A stretch of DNA of 64,000 nucleotides, from contig NZ_JAVAMS010000004.1 in the NCBI RefSeq assembly GCF_030730945.1, forward strand, positions 186,001 through 250,000, written 5' to 3'. The stretch comes from Aurantiacibacter poecillastricola. GTDB taxonomy: Bacteria; Pseudomonadota; Alphaproteobacteria; Sphingomonadales; Sphingomonadaceae. Under the pieces are notes generated by a model. The model searched no databases. It saw nothing but the letters and a program-made list of their open reading frames with translations, and was not told the DNA's origin. Made by a program: the position numbers and the translations under genes. Below, in pieces: positions 36,935-45,445 of this stretch; positions within the stretch are counted from its first letter, which is position 1, and every line of letters begins with the position of its first letter.

Positions 36935-37648
36935 TCAGGCCGCGCCGCGCGCCCGCGCGGTGTCGGAAGCAATCTGCCCGTCGGCCAGCGTCACCACCCG
37001 GTCGCACTTTTCGGCAAGATGCCGGTCATGCGTGATGATGACGAGCGTGGCGCCGGTTTCCGCGCGGCGGCGGAAAAGCACATCCACCACGCTGTCCCCC
37101 GTGCTGGCATCGAGATTGCCGGTCGGCTCGTCGGCGAAGATCAGCGGCGGGCGCGGGGCGATGGCGCGGGCGATGGCGACGCGCTGCTGCTCCCCGCCCG
37201 AAAGCTGCGCCGGGTAATGCGTGAGGCGATGGCCGAGGCCGACCGCTTCGAGTTCCTGTGCCGCGCGGTCCCAGGCGTTCTTGTCACCGGCGAGCTCCAT
37301 CGGGGTCGCCACGTTCTCCACCGCGGTCATGGTGGGGAGGAGGTGGAAGGCCTGCAGCACGATACCGATGCGGCCCCGCCGGGCGCGGGCCAGATCATCC
37401 TCGCTCAGCGCGGTGAAATCCTCTCCCGCAACCGTCAGCGAGCCCGAGCTAGCCTGCTCCAGCCCGGATAGCACCGACATCAGCGAGCTCTTGCCGCTGC
37501 CCGACGGGCCGAGCAGGGCCAGTGTCTCGCCGGGCGCCACGTCGAGATCGATCCCGCGCAGGATTTCGACCGCCGCCGGCCCTTCGCCGAGGGTAAGGCG
37601 CAGATTGCTGGCGGCGATGACGGGCTGGCTCATTTCTGGACTTGTCAC
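36935..37648 (-). CDS. ybbA: ABC transporter ATP-binding protein, YbbA-like
   Basis: 237 residues of the MacB/LolD class. Walker A GPSGSGKSS, Q-loop VLQAFHLLPTMTA, signature LSGGEQQR, Walker B LIFADEPTGNLD, switch His in ITHD. Start either GTG 37648 or ATG 37633. Partner of the permease behind it; divergent from the SGNH esterase at 37676 as in Escherichia coli tesA/ybbA-ybbP. Confidence 0.92.
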   Translation of the reverse strand: MTSPEMSQPVIAASNLRLTLGEGPAAVEILRGIDLDVAPGETLALLGPSGSGKSSLMSVLSGLEQASSGSLTVAGEDFTALSEDDLARARRGRIGIVLQAFHLLPTMTAVENVATPMELAGDKNAWDRAAQELEAVGLGHRLTHYPAQLSGGEQQRVAIARAIAPRPPLIFADEPTGNLDASTGDSVVDVLFRRRAETGATLVIITHDRHLAEKCDRVVTLADGQIASDTARARGAA

Positions 37649-37675
37649 GCCTGTGCGATGGCATAGCTATGGGGC

Positions 37676-38410
37676 ATGAGCAAGTTAGTCCTAAGGCGGT
37701 GGCATAGCCGTATGCGCGCTTCGTCGATCATCGTCCCGCTGGCCCTCGCGCTGGCGGCTTGCGGAGCCGAAGCGCCCGCACCGACCACCGAGAGCCCGGC
37801 GCCCGATGAAGCCTTTGCACAGGACACGCTGCCGATGATGGGGCCGGAGCGGGTGATCCTGGGTTTCGGCAACAGCCTGATGGCAGGCTACAATGTCGAG
37901 GAGGACGAGGGCTATCCCGAGGTACTGGAACGCGCCCTGCGCGGCCGCGGCGTGAATGCGCGGGTGATCGATGCGGGCGTCTCGGGCGATACGACCGCGG
38001 CGGGCCGGCAGCGCATCGCCTTCGTGCTCGATAATGCGCAGGCCGATATCGACCTGGCAGTAATCGAGCTTGGCGGGAACGACCTGCTGCGCGGCATCGA
38101 TGTCGAGGAAACGAGGGCGAACCTTGCCGCCATCATCGAGGAAGTGCAGTCGCGAGGAATCCCGGTGCTGCTGGTCGGCATGCGCGCGCCGCCGAACCTG
38201 GGTGCCGAGTATGTCGCGGCATTCGACGGGCTCTATCCCGAACTGGCAGAGCAATACGACACCGCGCTGGTCCCCTTCTTCATGGAGCCCGTTTACGACC
38301 GGCCCGAGCTGATGCAGGCAGACCGTATCCACCCCACCGCGGAGGGGATCGAGGACATGGTCGCGGCGAGTGTCGATGCGGTGGAAGCGGCGTTGCCGGA
38401 AGCGGAATGA
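37676..38410 (+). CDS. tesA: SGNH-type esterase/lysophospholipase, TesA-like lipoprotein
   Basis: 244 residues. Signal with lipobox LAAC, then SGNH blocks: the nucleophile block is GFGNSLMAGYNV (a Ser in G-N-S rather than the common G-D-S), oxyanion Gly in VSGDTT, GGND in block III and D-x-x-H in DRIHPTAEG. An arylesterase/acyl-CoA thioesterase-like enzyme in the periplasm. ATG 37712 is an alternative start giving a more ordinary signal. Gene order with ybbA-ybbP is conserved across proteobacteria. Confidence 0.88.
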   Translation: MSKLVLRRWHSRMRASSIIVPLALALAACGAEAPAPTTESPAPDEAFAQDTLPMMGPERVILGFGNSLMAGYNVEEDEGYPEVLERALRGRGVNARVIDAGVSGDTTAAGRQRIAFVLDNAQADIDLAVIELGGNDLLRGIDVEETRANLAAIIEEVQSRGIPVLLVGMRAPPNLGAEYVAAFDGLYPELAEQYDTALVPFFMEPVYDRPELMQADRIHPTAEGIEDMVAASVDAVEAALPEAE

Positions 38411-38412
38411 TT

Positions 38413-38548
38413 ATCCTCCCTGTCGCGAAGCGATGGGGAGGTGGCGCGTCGCCGCAGGCGGCGTGACAGAGGGGCTGGAGCGCCGACGACCCTCCACCAC
38501 TCGCTAAGCGAGCGGTCCCCCTCCCCATGACTTCGTCACAGGGAGGAT
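38413..38548. repeat. intergenic inverted-repeat element (29-bp arms)
   Basis: Arms at 38413-38441 and 38520-38548 are imperfect inverted complements; both start/end with ATCCTCCC and GGGGAGG. The 78-bp centre contains a second short hairpin (CTCGCTAAGCGAG). It sits between convergent tesA and recF and could fold into a long stem serving as a bidirectional terminator. Similar TCCTCCC...GGGGAGG elements are common in sphingomonad genomes. Confidence 0.75.
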
Positions 38549-38549
38549 G

Positions 38550-39635
38550 TTACAGCCGCTCCACCCTGCCATCGACTACGCGCCACACGGCAGCTTCCTC
38601 CAGGATCGCCTCGAACGGAGCGGGCTCCGTCCCCGTTAGCCATACTTGCGTCCCGCTGGCGCGCAGGCGGTCGAACAATGCCTCCCGCCGAACCGGATCG
38701 AGATGGGCGGCAACTTCGTCCAGCAGCAGCACGCCCGGTCGCCCACGCGCGGCGAGTTCGGCATGGGCGAGGGTGATTGCCACCAGCATCGCCTTCTGTT
38801 CGCCCGTCGAGCATTCGGCGGCGGGCATGTTCTTGCCTGCCATCGTAACGCCAAGTTCATCGCGGTGCGGACCCGACAGGGTGCGCTGGGCGGCGCGGTC
38901 GCGGCGTCGTCCCTCCTGCCACTGGCTGGCAAGCTCCGCTTCCGTCAGCGCGCCGCCCGGTTGATAGGTTAGCACGGGCCGCGCGAATGGCGTCTCGGGC
39001 AATTCCGCCAGCCGCGCGGTGAGGGCGCCGAGCAGTCTTGCGCGCCCTTGAGCCAGCGCAGCACCCGCTGCCGCCATCTGCGCCTCGATGGAATCGAGCC
39101 AGGCCGGGTCCGGCTCGTACTCGTCGGAAAGCAGCTTGTTACGCTCGCGCAGCGCCGCCTCGTATCGGCTGGCCGCGCGGGCGTGTCCGGGTTCGAGCGC
39201 CACGGTGAGCCGGTCCATGTAGCGCCGCCTAGCGCCGGCACTGTCAGCGAACAGGCGGTCCATCGCCGGAGTGAGCCAGCCCATCGCCAGCCATTCGCCG
39301 AGGCCGATGGCGGTCGCCTCCGCGCTGTTAACTTGCACGATCCGCCTGCCGGGCCGCTCTGCCGCCATGCCCGTGCCCAGCTTCACCGGGGCGCCGCCGT
39401 CGCCCGTATCGAGGGTGACACTGGCCGCGAAGCCGCCCGCGCCATCCTGCGAGGCCATGTCCGCAAGGGCTGCACGGCGCATGCCCCGGCCCGGCGCGAA
39501 GAGCGAGAGCGCTTCAAGGATATTGGTCTTGCCCGCGCCATTCTCGCCCACCAGCAGGTTGAGCGAACGCGTGCCGTCGAGCTGCGTTTCGGCATGGTTG
39601 CGAAAGGTGGAAAGGGTGATCCGGTCGAGCGCCAT
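38550..39635 (-). CDS. recF: DNA replication and repair protein RecF
   Basis: 361 residues. Walker A GENGAGKTN (near residue 30), signature region STGEQKAMLVAI and Walker B GVLLLDEVAAHLD, an SMC-like RecF ATPase for gap repair with RecOR. Full length, standard ATG. Its 5' side shares the gap with the sigma-54 promoter reading the other way. Confidence 0.96.
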   Translation of the reverse strand: MALDRITLSTFRNHAETQLDGTRSLNLLVGENGAGKTNILEALSLFAPGRGMRRAALADMASQDGAGGFAASVTLDTGDGGAPVKLGTGMAAERPGRRIVQVNSAEATAIGLGEWLAMGWLTPAMDRLFADSAGARRRYMDRLTVALEPGHARAASRYEAALRERNKLLSDEYEPDPAWLDSIEAQMAAAGAALAQGRARLLGALTARLAELPETPFARPVLTYQPGGALTEAELASQWQEGRRRDRAAQRTLSGPHRDELGVTMAGKNMPAAECSTGEQKAMLVAITLAHAELAARGRPGVLLLDEVAAHLDPVRREALFDRLRASGTQVWLTGTEPAPFEAILEEAAVWRVVDGRVERL

Positions 39636-39698
39636 GTGCTGCGCCGATCCCTAGGCCAAGCGGCAGGGGCGCGCCACACGAAATAGACAAACCACATA

Positions 39699-39715
39699 TT
39701 GGGGAAATTTCCCAA
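39699..39715. promoter_or_regulatory. candidate PspF upstream activating sequence
   Basis: TTGGGGAAATTTCCCAA contains the perfect palindrome GGGAAATTTCCC (39702-39713) and presents TTGGG(G)AAAT on both strands. It lies 89-105 bp before the -12 element, the same distance as the CTTGGGAAT repeats before the psp operon promoter. Binding by PspF is inferred. Confidence 0.5.
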
Positions 39716-39789
39716 CTAGCGGGATGGTTGTGCGAGCAACCTTTCTGCTTGGTGAACGAGAATCGCAGAATTCTGCCATTTTTCAAAAC

Positions 39790-39805
39790 TGGCACACCCC
39801 CTGCA
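39790..39805 (+). promoter_or_regulatory. sigma-54 promoter of the small-peptide/pspC operon
   Basis: TGGCACACCCCCTGCA fits the sigma-54 consensus TGGCAC(G)N4TTGC(A): the invariant GG and GC are 10 bp apart. The first gene starts 56 bp downstream. It requires an enhancer-binding activator; PspF is the only one in this window. Confidence 0.75.
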
Positions 39806-39860
39806 AAGCTTGGGGCGTGAGACACAACGGATCACATCGAACACGAAAAGGAGACACACA

Positions 39861-39989
39861 ATGACTTTCGCCAACGACATCACCGCCCGCATCACCGCCG
39901 GTTTCGCGGCTTTCGCCGTCACCGTGACGCTTCTGGTCAGCAGCTTCTCGACCCCCGAAGCCAGCCTGATCTCCAGCATCATCGCCTGA
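39861..39989 (+). CDS. small membrane peptide 1 (42 aa), paralogue of the next gene
   Basis: 42 residues: a polar N-terminus (MTFANDITARIT), one hydrophobic helix AGFAAFAVTVTLLVSSFS and a short tail. AGGAGA lies 7-12 nt before the ATG. The adjacent gene encodes the same pattern (AGLAAVTVTFTLLVSSFA), so this is a tandem duplicate. It is first in the sigma-54 transcript followed by a PspC-domain gene, which points to an envelope-stress role. No family recognised. Confidence 0.75.
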   Translation: MTFANDITARITAGFAAFAVTVTLLVSSFSTPEASLISSIIA

Positions 39990-40026
39990 CCTGTTCACCA
40001 CTACTAACCCAATCAAGGAGACTGAC

Positions 40027-40149
40027 ATGACCCACGAATTCCACAACAAGCTGATGGCCGGCCTCGCCGCTGTTACCGTCACCTTCACGCTGCTCGTCAG
40101 CAGCTTTGCCAACCCCAATGCGACGAGTGTCATGGGCCTGCTGGCATGA
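40027..40149 (+). CDS. small membrane peptide 2 (40 aa), paralogue of the previous gene
   Basis: 40 residues with a polar start (MTHEFHNKLM), a membrane helix AGLAAVTVTFTLLVSSFANP and a short tail ending GLLA. It is about half identical over the helix to the upstream peptide. AAGGAGA precedes the ATG. Its stop overlaps the next ATG as ATGA, a coupling that ties it to the PspC-domain gene. Confidence 0.75.
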   Translation: MTHEFHNKLMAGLAAVTVTFTLLVSSFANPNATSVMGLLA

Positions 40150-40367
40150 GCAATATCGATCGCAGCAATCACGGCGTGAACCCCGCAGGCTCGGCGAAAT
40201 TCCGGCTCGACAAGCGAGACGGCAAGATCGCCGGGGTCTGCGCAGGGATCGCCAACTATTTCGGGATCAACCCGCTGATCTTTCGGCTGGTATTCCTGGT
40301 GGGTGCGATTGCCGGTTTCGGCAGCTTCATCCTTATCTATCTCGCGATCTGGCTGCTGGCGGGCTGA
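40146..40367 (+). CDS. PspC-domain membrane protein (stand-alone)
   Basis: 73 residues. A PspC domain starts FRLDKRDGKIAGVCAGIANYFG and contains one or two membrane helices (LIFRLVFLVGAIAGFGSFILIYLAIWLLAG). Unlike the PspC at 53315 it has no C-terminal coiled coil. Start overlaps the stop of small peptide 2. In Psp systems PspC is an inner-membrane sensor that binds PspA/PspB; here a second copy sits in its own sigma-54 operon. Confidence 0.88.
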   Translation: MSNIDRSNHGVNPAGSAKFRLDKRDGKIAGVCAGIANYFGINPLIFRLVFLVGAIAGFGSFILIYLAIWLLAG

Positions 40368-40407
40368 CGCCGGCGGCCATTTCGCCCATGTTCAACCCTG
40401 CCCGACC

Positions 40408-41109
40408 CTAGCGACCCTCGCGTGTCGCAAAGGGCGAAAAATCGGTGTCGGTATCGAAGATCTCGACCCCCTCGCGGGCTTTCAGCAAGCCCACCACGCG
40501 ATAGGTGACCGGCGTCAGCACCGCTTCCCAGCCGACTTTCAACGCCCAGTTCGTCACCATCACCAGTAAGACATCGCTTGTTGCCCACACGCCAAGAAAG
40601 GCGATGGGATAGAACAGCAGGCTGTCCACCCCTTGGCCAACCACGGTGGAGCCGATCGTGCGCGTCCACAGCGCCTTGCCCCGGGTCCAGACCTTCATCC
40701 GCGCCATGACGTAGGAATTGACGAACTCGCCCGCCCAGAAGGCGGTGACCGAGGCGAGCACGATGCGCGGCACCTGTCCGAACACCTGCTCGTAGGCCTC
40801 CTGCCCCGACCAGCTGGCCGCAGGCGGCAGAGCGACGACCACGAAGCTCATCACCGCCATGAAGACCAGCGCCGCGAACCCCGCCCAGACCACGCGGCGC
40901 GCGCGGGCATAGCCATAGACCTCGGTCAGCACGTCGCCGATGACGTAGGAGAGCGGGAAGAACAGGATGCCCGCGCCGAAAGTGAAGCCCGAGACGGTCG
41001 AAAGTTTCGCCGCGCCTATGACGTTGGACAGCACAAGCACCACGACGAAGGCGGCCATCACTAGGTCGAAATAGCGAAAGCGGTGCTGTTCGATGGGCGC
41101 CTTGTGCAT
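40408..41109 (-). CDS. yhhQ: queuosine precursor transporter YhhQ/QPTR
   Basis: 233 residues, six membrane helices, VUT family. Contains SNVIGAAKLSTV, the YVIGDVLTEVYGYARARR signature, AFWAGEFVNSYVMARMKVW and GQGVDSLLFYPIAF. Imports preQ0/preQ1 for tRNA queuosine modification. Full length. Confidence 0.93.
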   Translation of the reverse strand: MHKAPIEQHRFRYFDLVMAAFVVVLVLSNVIGAAKLSTVSGFTFGAGILFFPLSYVIGDVLTEVYGYARARRVVWAGFAALVFMAVMSFVVVALPPAASWSGQEAYEQVFGQVPRIVLASVTAFWAGEFVNSYVMARMKVWTRGKALWTRTIGSTVVGQGVDSLLFYPIAFLGVWATSDVLLVMVTNWALKVGWEAVLTPVTYRVVGLLKAREGVEIFDTDTDFSPFATREGR

Positions 41110-41166
41110 TGCGAAGTGCTAGCGCCGTTTGCGCTGGAGGCAAAGATCGCTAAAGGCCGAACCCAC

Positions 41167-41243
41167 GCGCCCATAGCTCAGCTGGATAGAGCACGGGACT
41201 TCTAATCCTGAGGCCGCAGGTTCGACTCCTGCTGGGCGCGCCA
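41167..41243 (+). tRNA. tRNA-Arg (anticodon TCT), CCA encoded
   Basis: 77-nt cloverleaf with acceptor GCGCCCA/TGGGCGC, anticodon loop CTTCTAA, T arm GCAGG-TTCGACT-CCTGC and discriminator G followed by encoded CCA. The 240 bp downstream (to 41483) is GC-rich with small hairpins such as GAAAGCGCC/GCGCTTTC and contains no gene. Confidence 0.95.
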
Positions 41244-41483
41244 TCTTGTTTTTCGAAAGCGCCTCCGCGCTTTCGTCCTCGCTGGACGCGCAGCAAGCTG
41301 CGCCCGCTGCGGGCGGGCGTCCGCCCTTGCGGCGCGCTGGGCGCGCGCCGTTTCTCGCGCTGATCTTTGTGGCTGGCGGTGTTTCGGGAGCGAAGCGACC
41401 GCAAGGCCGAACGTCCGCCCGAGCTTATGCGAGGAGCCAAGGACGCCGGATGGCGTCCGCCCGGCGCTTAAGGGCCAAACAAA

Positions 41484-42863
41484 TCACCCAGCACCCACGA
41501 ATATGCTCTTCGCGTTCGTGAACTCGCGCATGCCGAATCCGCCGTGTTCGCGGCCATAGCCGGAGTTCTTCACGCCGCCGAAGGGCATCGAAGGGTCCGC
41601 CACGCCGAAAGTGTTGATGAACACCATGCCGGTATCGAAATGCTTCGCCGCCATCTCGATTGCGCGGTCCTCGTCCTTCGAGATGATGCCGCCGCCGAGG
41701 CCGTAGCGACTGTCATTGGCGAGGCGCATCGCATCCTCGTCGTCCTTCGCCTTGATCACCGAAGCGACAGGACCGAAGATCTCGTCGTCATAGGCGGGCT
41801 GGCCAGGCTTCACGTTCGTGAGGACGGTGGCGGGGTAGAACGCGCCGTCGCCATCGGGGATTTCGCCGCCACATGCGATCGTAGCGCCGTTCTGGACACT
41901 TTTCGTCACCTGCTCGTGCACGGTTTCGCGCAAATCGGCGCGGGCCATCGGGCCGAGATCGGTGTCGTCCGAGGTCGGATCGCCGGTCTTGACGGCTTCG
42001 AAGCGGGCGACGAATTTCTCGAGGAAGGCATCGTAGACCTTCTCCGTGACGATGAAGCGCTTGCCGTTGATGCAGGTTTCGCCATTATTGTAGAGCCGCG
42101 CCTGCGCGCAGACTTCCACTGCCGTATCGAGGTCGGCATCCTCCAGCACCAGATAGGCATCGTTCGAGCCGAGTTCGAGCACGGTGGGCTTGAGCACCTT
42201 GCCCGCAGCCTCCGCGATGTGTTGACCGGCCGTGTCGGAGCCGGTGAGCGTTACCCCGCGCACCTTGTCGTGAGCGATGATTTCGTCGGAAACGTCATGG
42301 CTGATCACCAGTACGGTGAAGAGGTTTTCCGGCAGGCCGCCCTCGCGGAAGATCCTCTCGATCATCAGGCCGCTGCCGGTGCAGTTGGAGGCGTGCTTGA
42401 GCAGTACGCCATTGCCCGCCATGAGATTGGCGATGGCGTAGCGGATTACCTGGTAGGCCGGGAAATTCCACGGCTGGATGCCGTAGATCACGCCGATGGG
42501 TTCATAGGTGACGATGCCGCGCCCGGCATTGGACGGATTGCGCGGTTCGGCGGCGAGTTCCGCGGGGCCGCAGCCGGCGGTGTAATCGCAGATGCTGGCG
42601 CACAGCTCCACTTCGTCGCGGCTGTCCCCGATCAGCTTGCCGACCTCCCTTGTCATCAACTGGGCGAGCTCTTCCTTGTTGTCGCGCAAGGCTTGGCCCA
42701 GTCCCTTGATGACCTTGGCGCGATCTTCTGCGGGCTTGAGCTTCCACGCGCTGAAGGCCTCGTGGCAGTCCTCCACCTTGGCAAAGGCGGCGTCGCGGGA
42801 GAGTTCTTCGTAGCTGTCGAGATTCTTTCCGGTGGCCGGATTGACGGTGGTAATCGTGCTCAT
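41484..42863 (-). CDS. NAD(P)-dependent aldehyde dehydrogenase, succinate-semialdehyde-type
   Basis: 459 residues. Cofactor motif PWNFPAYQVIRYA, catalytic Cys in NNGETCINGKRF and general-base Glu in LELGSNDAYLVLEDAD. The ELGSND and VLEDADLDTAV segments resemble Sad-type succinate-semialdehyde dehydrogenases of the ALDH superfamily. The substrate cannot be fixed from sequence alone. Confidence 0.9.
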   Translation of the reverse strand: MSTITTVNPATGKNLDSYEELSRDAAFAKVEDCHEAFSAWKLKPAEDRAKVIKGLGQALRDNKEELAQLMTREVGKLIGDSRDEVELCASICDYTAGCGPAELAAEPRNPSNAGRGIVTYEPIGVIYGIQPWNFPAYQVIRYAIANLMAGNGVLLKHASNCTGSGLMIERIFREGGLPENLFTVLVISHDVSDEIIAHDKVRGVTLTGSDTAGQHIAEAAGKVLKPTVLELGSNDAYLVLEDADLDTAVEVCAQARLYNNGETCINGKRFIVTEKVYDAFLEKFVARFEAVKTGDPTSDDTDLGPMARADLRETVHEQVTKSVQNGATIACGGEIPDGDGAFYPATVLTNVKPGQPAYDDEIFGPVASVIKAKDDEDAMRLANDSRYGLGGGIISKDEDRAIEMAAKHFDTGMVFINTFGVADPSMPFGGVKNSGYGREHGGFGMREFTNAKSIFVGAG

Positions 42864-43196
42864 GTCGTGGAAATCCTTCGAGAATTGGTCTTTTGCCTAG
42901 AAGACGCGTGACCGGGCCGAAAGGTCCGCCACTGCGGGCGGGGCGAGGGCGCCATACGATGAAGGGATATCCGACAATTCGCTGTCGGGAATCTTGACAG
43001 TGCGTTTTTGCGTTAGGATTTCGGTAACTATCGTCTCGCGCACAAATTGGTGAGTGAGCGAAACTGGCACGGGGCATGCAATAATAGTCGCGTACCCTAA
43101 GTGGTCTTCGATCGAGGCGGGGCCGAACCCATGGTCCCCAACCAAGTCTCCCGGCTCCGCCTCCCCGAAGACGCACTTCAGAACATCAGCGGAAGA
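42864..43196. other. 333-bp gap, no convincing gene
   Basis: Contains a short stem CCGACA/TGTCGG (42971-42988) and a TTGACA (42994-42999) without a well-spaced -10. A minus-strand 82-codon frame (42897-43145) has no ribosome site and no regular protein features, so it is not called. Confidence 0.5.
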
Positions 43197-43814
43197 CTAG
43201 CGCCAGCCCGCCCAGGGCTCGTCCGTGCGCTCGACCTGCATGTCGCCAGCGTAGGGTCGGCAGAGTGCAAAAGCCTCTTCGGGCGCTCCGCCCAGCCATG
43301 CGCTCCACGCCGCAGGCGGGAGGATAACGGGCATCCGGTCATGCACGCCTTCCACATGGATGCAGGCCTCGGTCATCACCATCGTGTAGGCCTCGCCGAA
43401 TTCCGCGCTGTCTCGCCAGAAGCCCGCGACCGCCATCAGATCGCTTTCGGGCAGCGAAAACCAGGTGCGCGTCTTGCCGCCCTTCGGCCCCTCCGCCTCG
43501 GCGAAGGCGGAGACGGGGATGAGGCAGCGCCGCGCGCGGAAGCTTGCGGACCAAAAGGGGCTGGAGAGCTTGTCCGTCCGGGCATTGTTGATGGGCTTGG
43601 GCTTCAGCGGCTGGCCTTTAGCGCCCGTGCGCGCGAGCGGGAAACCCCATGTCATCGAAGCCAGCCAGTCCGCTGTCACGACAAGGCCGGGATAGCCGGG
43701 ATAGACCATCTCGGGCGCATTGCTGCCGGGTGAGACGGACAGGTCCTGCGCGATGGCATCGAAGAAATGCGCGACCTCGTCCTGCGCTTTCGACATGCGG
43801 TAGAGGTTGCACAT
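43197..43814 (-). CDS. yedK: SRAP domain protein, YedK/HMCES-like abasic-site protector
   Basis: 205 residues. Catalytic Cys2 directly after Met (MCNLY), Asn in INNARTDK, and HDRMPVILP near the C-terminus with the conserved His. Forms a covalent thiazolidine link with abasic sites in single-stranded DNA. Length matches the family. Confidence 0.93.
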   Translation of the reverse strand: MCNLYRMSKAQDEVAHFFDAIAQDLSVSPGSNAPEMVYPGYPGLVVTADWLASMTWGFPLARTGAKGQPLKPKPINNARTDKLSSPFWSASFRARRCLIPVSAFAEAEGPKGGKTRTWFSLPESDLMAVAGFWRDSAEFGEAYTMVMTEACIHVEGVHDRMPVILPPAAWSAWLGGAPEEAFALCRPYAGDMQVERTDEPWAGWR

Positions 43815-43826
43815 CGACGCTCGCCC

Positions 43827-44705
43827 TCAATAACCCGCTTCGGCGGCGGGGACGGGCGGGGCGATCATGCCGCCTGCCATCGGCCACACGATGTCGCCTG
43901 TCACCACGCCCATGCTCATCGGCAGCTGCGCGGAGAGGAAGGCGTGCAGGGCATTGGGGTGGTCGCCGCCGTCATACTCGGTGATGTAGACGCTCATGGC
44001 GAGGTCGGGATCGTCCGCGTCCCAAGTGACGACCTCGCAGGTATCGGTCACGATCTCGGGATCGCCCACCTGGCCGAATTCGTCGAAACGAACGCGGTAA
44101 TGCTTGCCGAGTGGCAGCGATCCTTCGGCGATCGGGCCATTGAGGACATAGGCCTCCATCGCGCCGCTTTCGTCGGGAGGCAGGACGAGGGGAATGTAGC
44201 TGACCGAATGGGTGGAGCCCTCGGGAGCGGCCTCGCCATCGAGGCAATAGCCCGCATCGGGCGCCGCGATCACCGCGCGCGGAGCGACGTATTTGGCGCG
44301 CGCCATCTGCAATGCGGTACCCGAAAGGGGCGGGGTATCGGCGCTGTCATGCAGGGTTTCGGAGAGAATCTCGGTGCCGGAGATCTCGTATTCGGCCAGC
44401 GCCACGAGCGGCGCCTCGATACCTTCGCCGCGGGCCGCAACCAGCACGACCTGCCACACGCCCAGCGCCTCTGCCGGGAAGGCGACCGCGCCGCGATAGC
44501 CATCGCCCAGCGCCCCTTGCGTCATCCCGGCATATTGCGCCTGCGCGATGGCGCTCGCCTGCTGCACGCTGGAGAGTTGCCGCGCGGTTTCCTCTGCCGC
44601 GCGTGCCCCCGCGATACGCTCGGCAAGGTCTTCGGGCATGGCGTCCTGCGCGAACGAGGGGCTCGCAGTGGCCAGGCTGGCTATGGCGAAAAGGGTACGG
44701 ATCAT
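43827..44705 (-). CDS. exported protein of unknown function
   Basis: 292 residues. Signal ending SFAQD, a helical stretch (approx. 25-60), then a beta-rich globular domain with two cysteines (YCLDGEA and DTCEVV). No family recognised. It is 12 bp upstream of yedK on the same strand, so possibly co-transcribed. ATG 44705 is chosen because it starts the signal peptide. Confidence 0.75.
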   Translation of the reverse strand: MIRTLFAIASLATASPSFAQDAMPEDLAERIAGARAAEETARQLSSVQQASAIAQAQYAGMTQGALGDGYRGAVAFPAEALGVWQVVLVAARGEGIEAPLVALAEYEISGTEILSETLHDSADTPPLSGTALQMARAKYVAPRAVIAAPDAGYCLDGEAAPEGSTHSVSYIPLVLPPDESGAMEAYVLNGPIAEGSLPLGKHYRVRFDEFGQVGDPEIVTDTCEVVTWDADDPDLAMSVYITEYDGGDHPNALHAFLSAQLPMSMGVVTGDIVWPMAGGMIAPPVPAAEAGY

Positions 44706-44757
44706 GAGGTCTCCAGGCATCGAAACCGTGCCATGACAGTGCCTAGCTGAACGCAAA

Positions 44758-44778
44758 CGGACCGCCAATGGCGGTCCG
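44758..44778 (-). terminator. intrinsic terminator of the grxD-bolA-DUF1476 group
   Basis: Perfect 9-bp stem CGGACCGCC/GGCGGTCCG with a 3-nt loop. On the minus strand it is followed by TTTGCGTT, so termination is probably moderate. It lies 33 bp after the grxD stop. Confidence 0.7.
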
Positions 44779-44810
44779 CACGGCCTCTTGGCTGGTTCAG
44801 GTTGAGAAGA

Positions 44811-45152
44811 TCACTCCGCCTTGGCGACCTGCTTCTCGTCCATGAGCTGCTGGAGTTCGCCGGCTTCGAACATCTCCATCATGATGTCGCTGCCGCCCAC
44901 GAATTCGCCCTTCACGTAAAGCTGCGGGATGGTGGGCCATTCGGAATAGGCCTTGATGCCCTGGCGGATTTCCATGTCCTGCAACACGTCGACGCTTTCG
45001 AAGGCGACCTTGCAATGATCGAGTATGGCCACCGCGCGGTTGGAAAAACCGCATTGCGGGAAGAGCGGCGTGCCCTTCATGAACAGGACGACATCGGCGT
45101 CGCCCACGATCTTGGAAATGCGGTTCTTGGTATCGGCGTCCATCTCGCTCAT
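44811..45152 (-). CDS. grxD: monothiol glutaredoxin Grx4 (GrxD)
   Basis: 113 residues. FMKGTP, the single-cysteine active site CGFSN and WPTIPQLYVKGEFVGG identify a monothiol CGFS glutaredoxin, which transfers [2Fe-2S] clusters with BolA. A BolA-family gene is directly upstream. ATG 45152 has GGTGGGAA in front; ATG 45164 is an alternative. Confidence 0.94.
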   Translation of the reverse strand: MSEMDADTKNRISKIVGDADVVLFMKGTPLFPQCGFSNRAVAILDHCKVAFESVDVLQDMEIRQGIKAYSEWPTIPQLYVKGEFVGGSDIMMEMFEAGELQQLMDEKQVAKAE

Positions 45153-45187
45153 CGTTCCCACCATTCAACTTCAATAACTGATGCAGA

Positions 45188-45421
45188 TCAGTTGGGAACG
45201 CTGGTGTGCAGTTGCAAGGCATGAAGCTCCGCGCCCAGCCTGCCGCCAAGCGCGGCATGGACCATCTTGTGCTGCTGTACGCGGCTTTTCCCGGCGAACT
45301 CGGCGGAGCTCACGCGGGCTAGCCAGTGGTCGTTATCGTCCTGCAGGGCCTCCATCTCGACTTCGGCGTCCGGAATCGCGGCCTTGATGAGGGCTTCGAT
45401 CTGGGCAGCGGGCATGGGCAT
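45188..45421 (-). CDS. BolA family protein
   Basis: 77 residues. Contains the BolA core KSRVQQHKMVHAALG with the His that ligates the shared [2Fe-2S] cluster. Partner of the adjacent CGFS glutaredoxin. Confidence 0.92.
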   Translation of the reverse strand: MPMPAAQIEALIKAAIPDAEVEMEALQDDNDHWLARVSSAEFAGKSRVQQHKMVHAALGGRLGAELHALQLHTSVPN

Positions 45422-45445
45422 CAGGAATTTCCTTGGGGCATAAGA

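Noticed and set aside
41244..41483. Possible integration site or element after tRNA-Arg
   Set aside because: Only GC-rich small hairpins; no integrase, direct repeat of the tRNA end or cargo genes.
42897..43145. 82-codon minus-strand frame in the gap between the aldehyde dehydrogenase and yedK
   Set aside because: No ribosome site, no coupling and irregular residue use.
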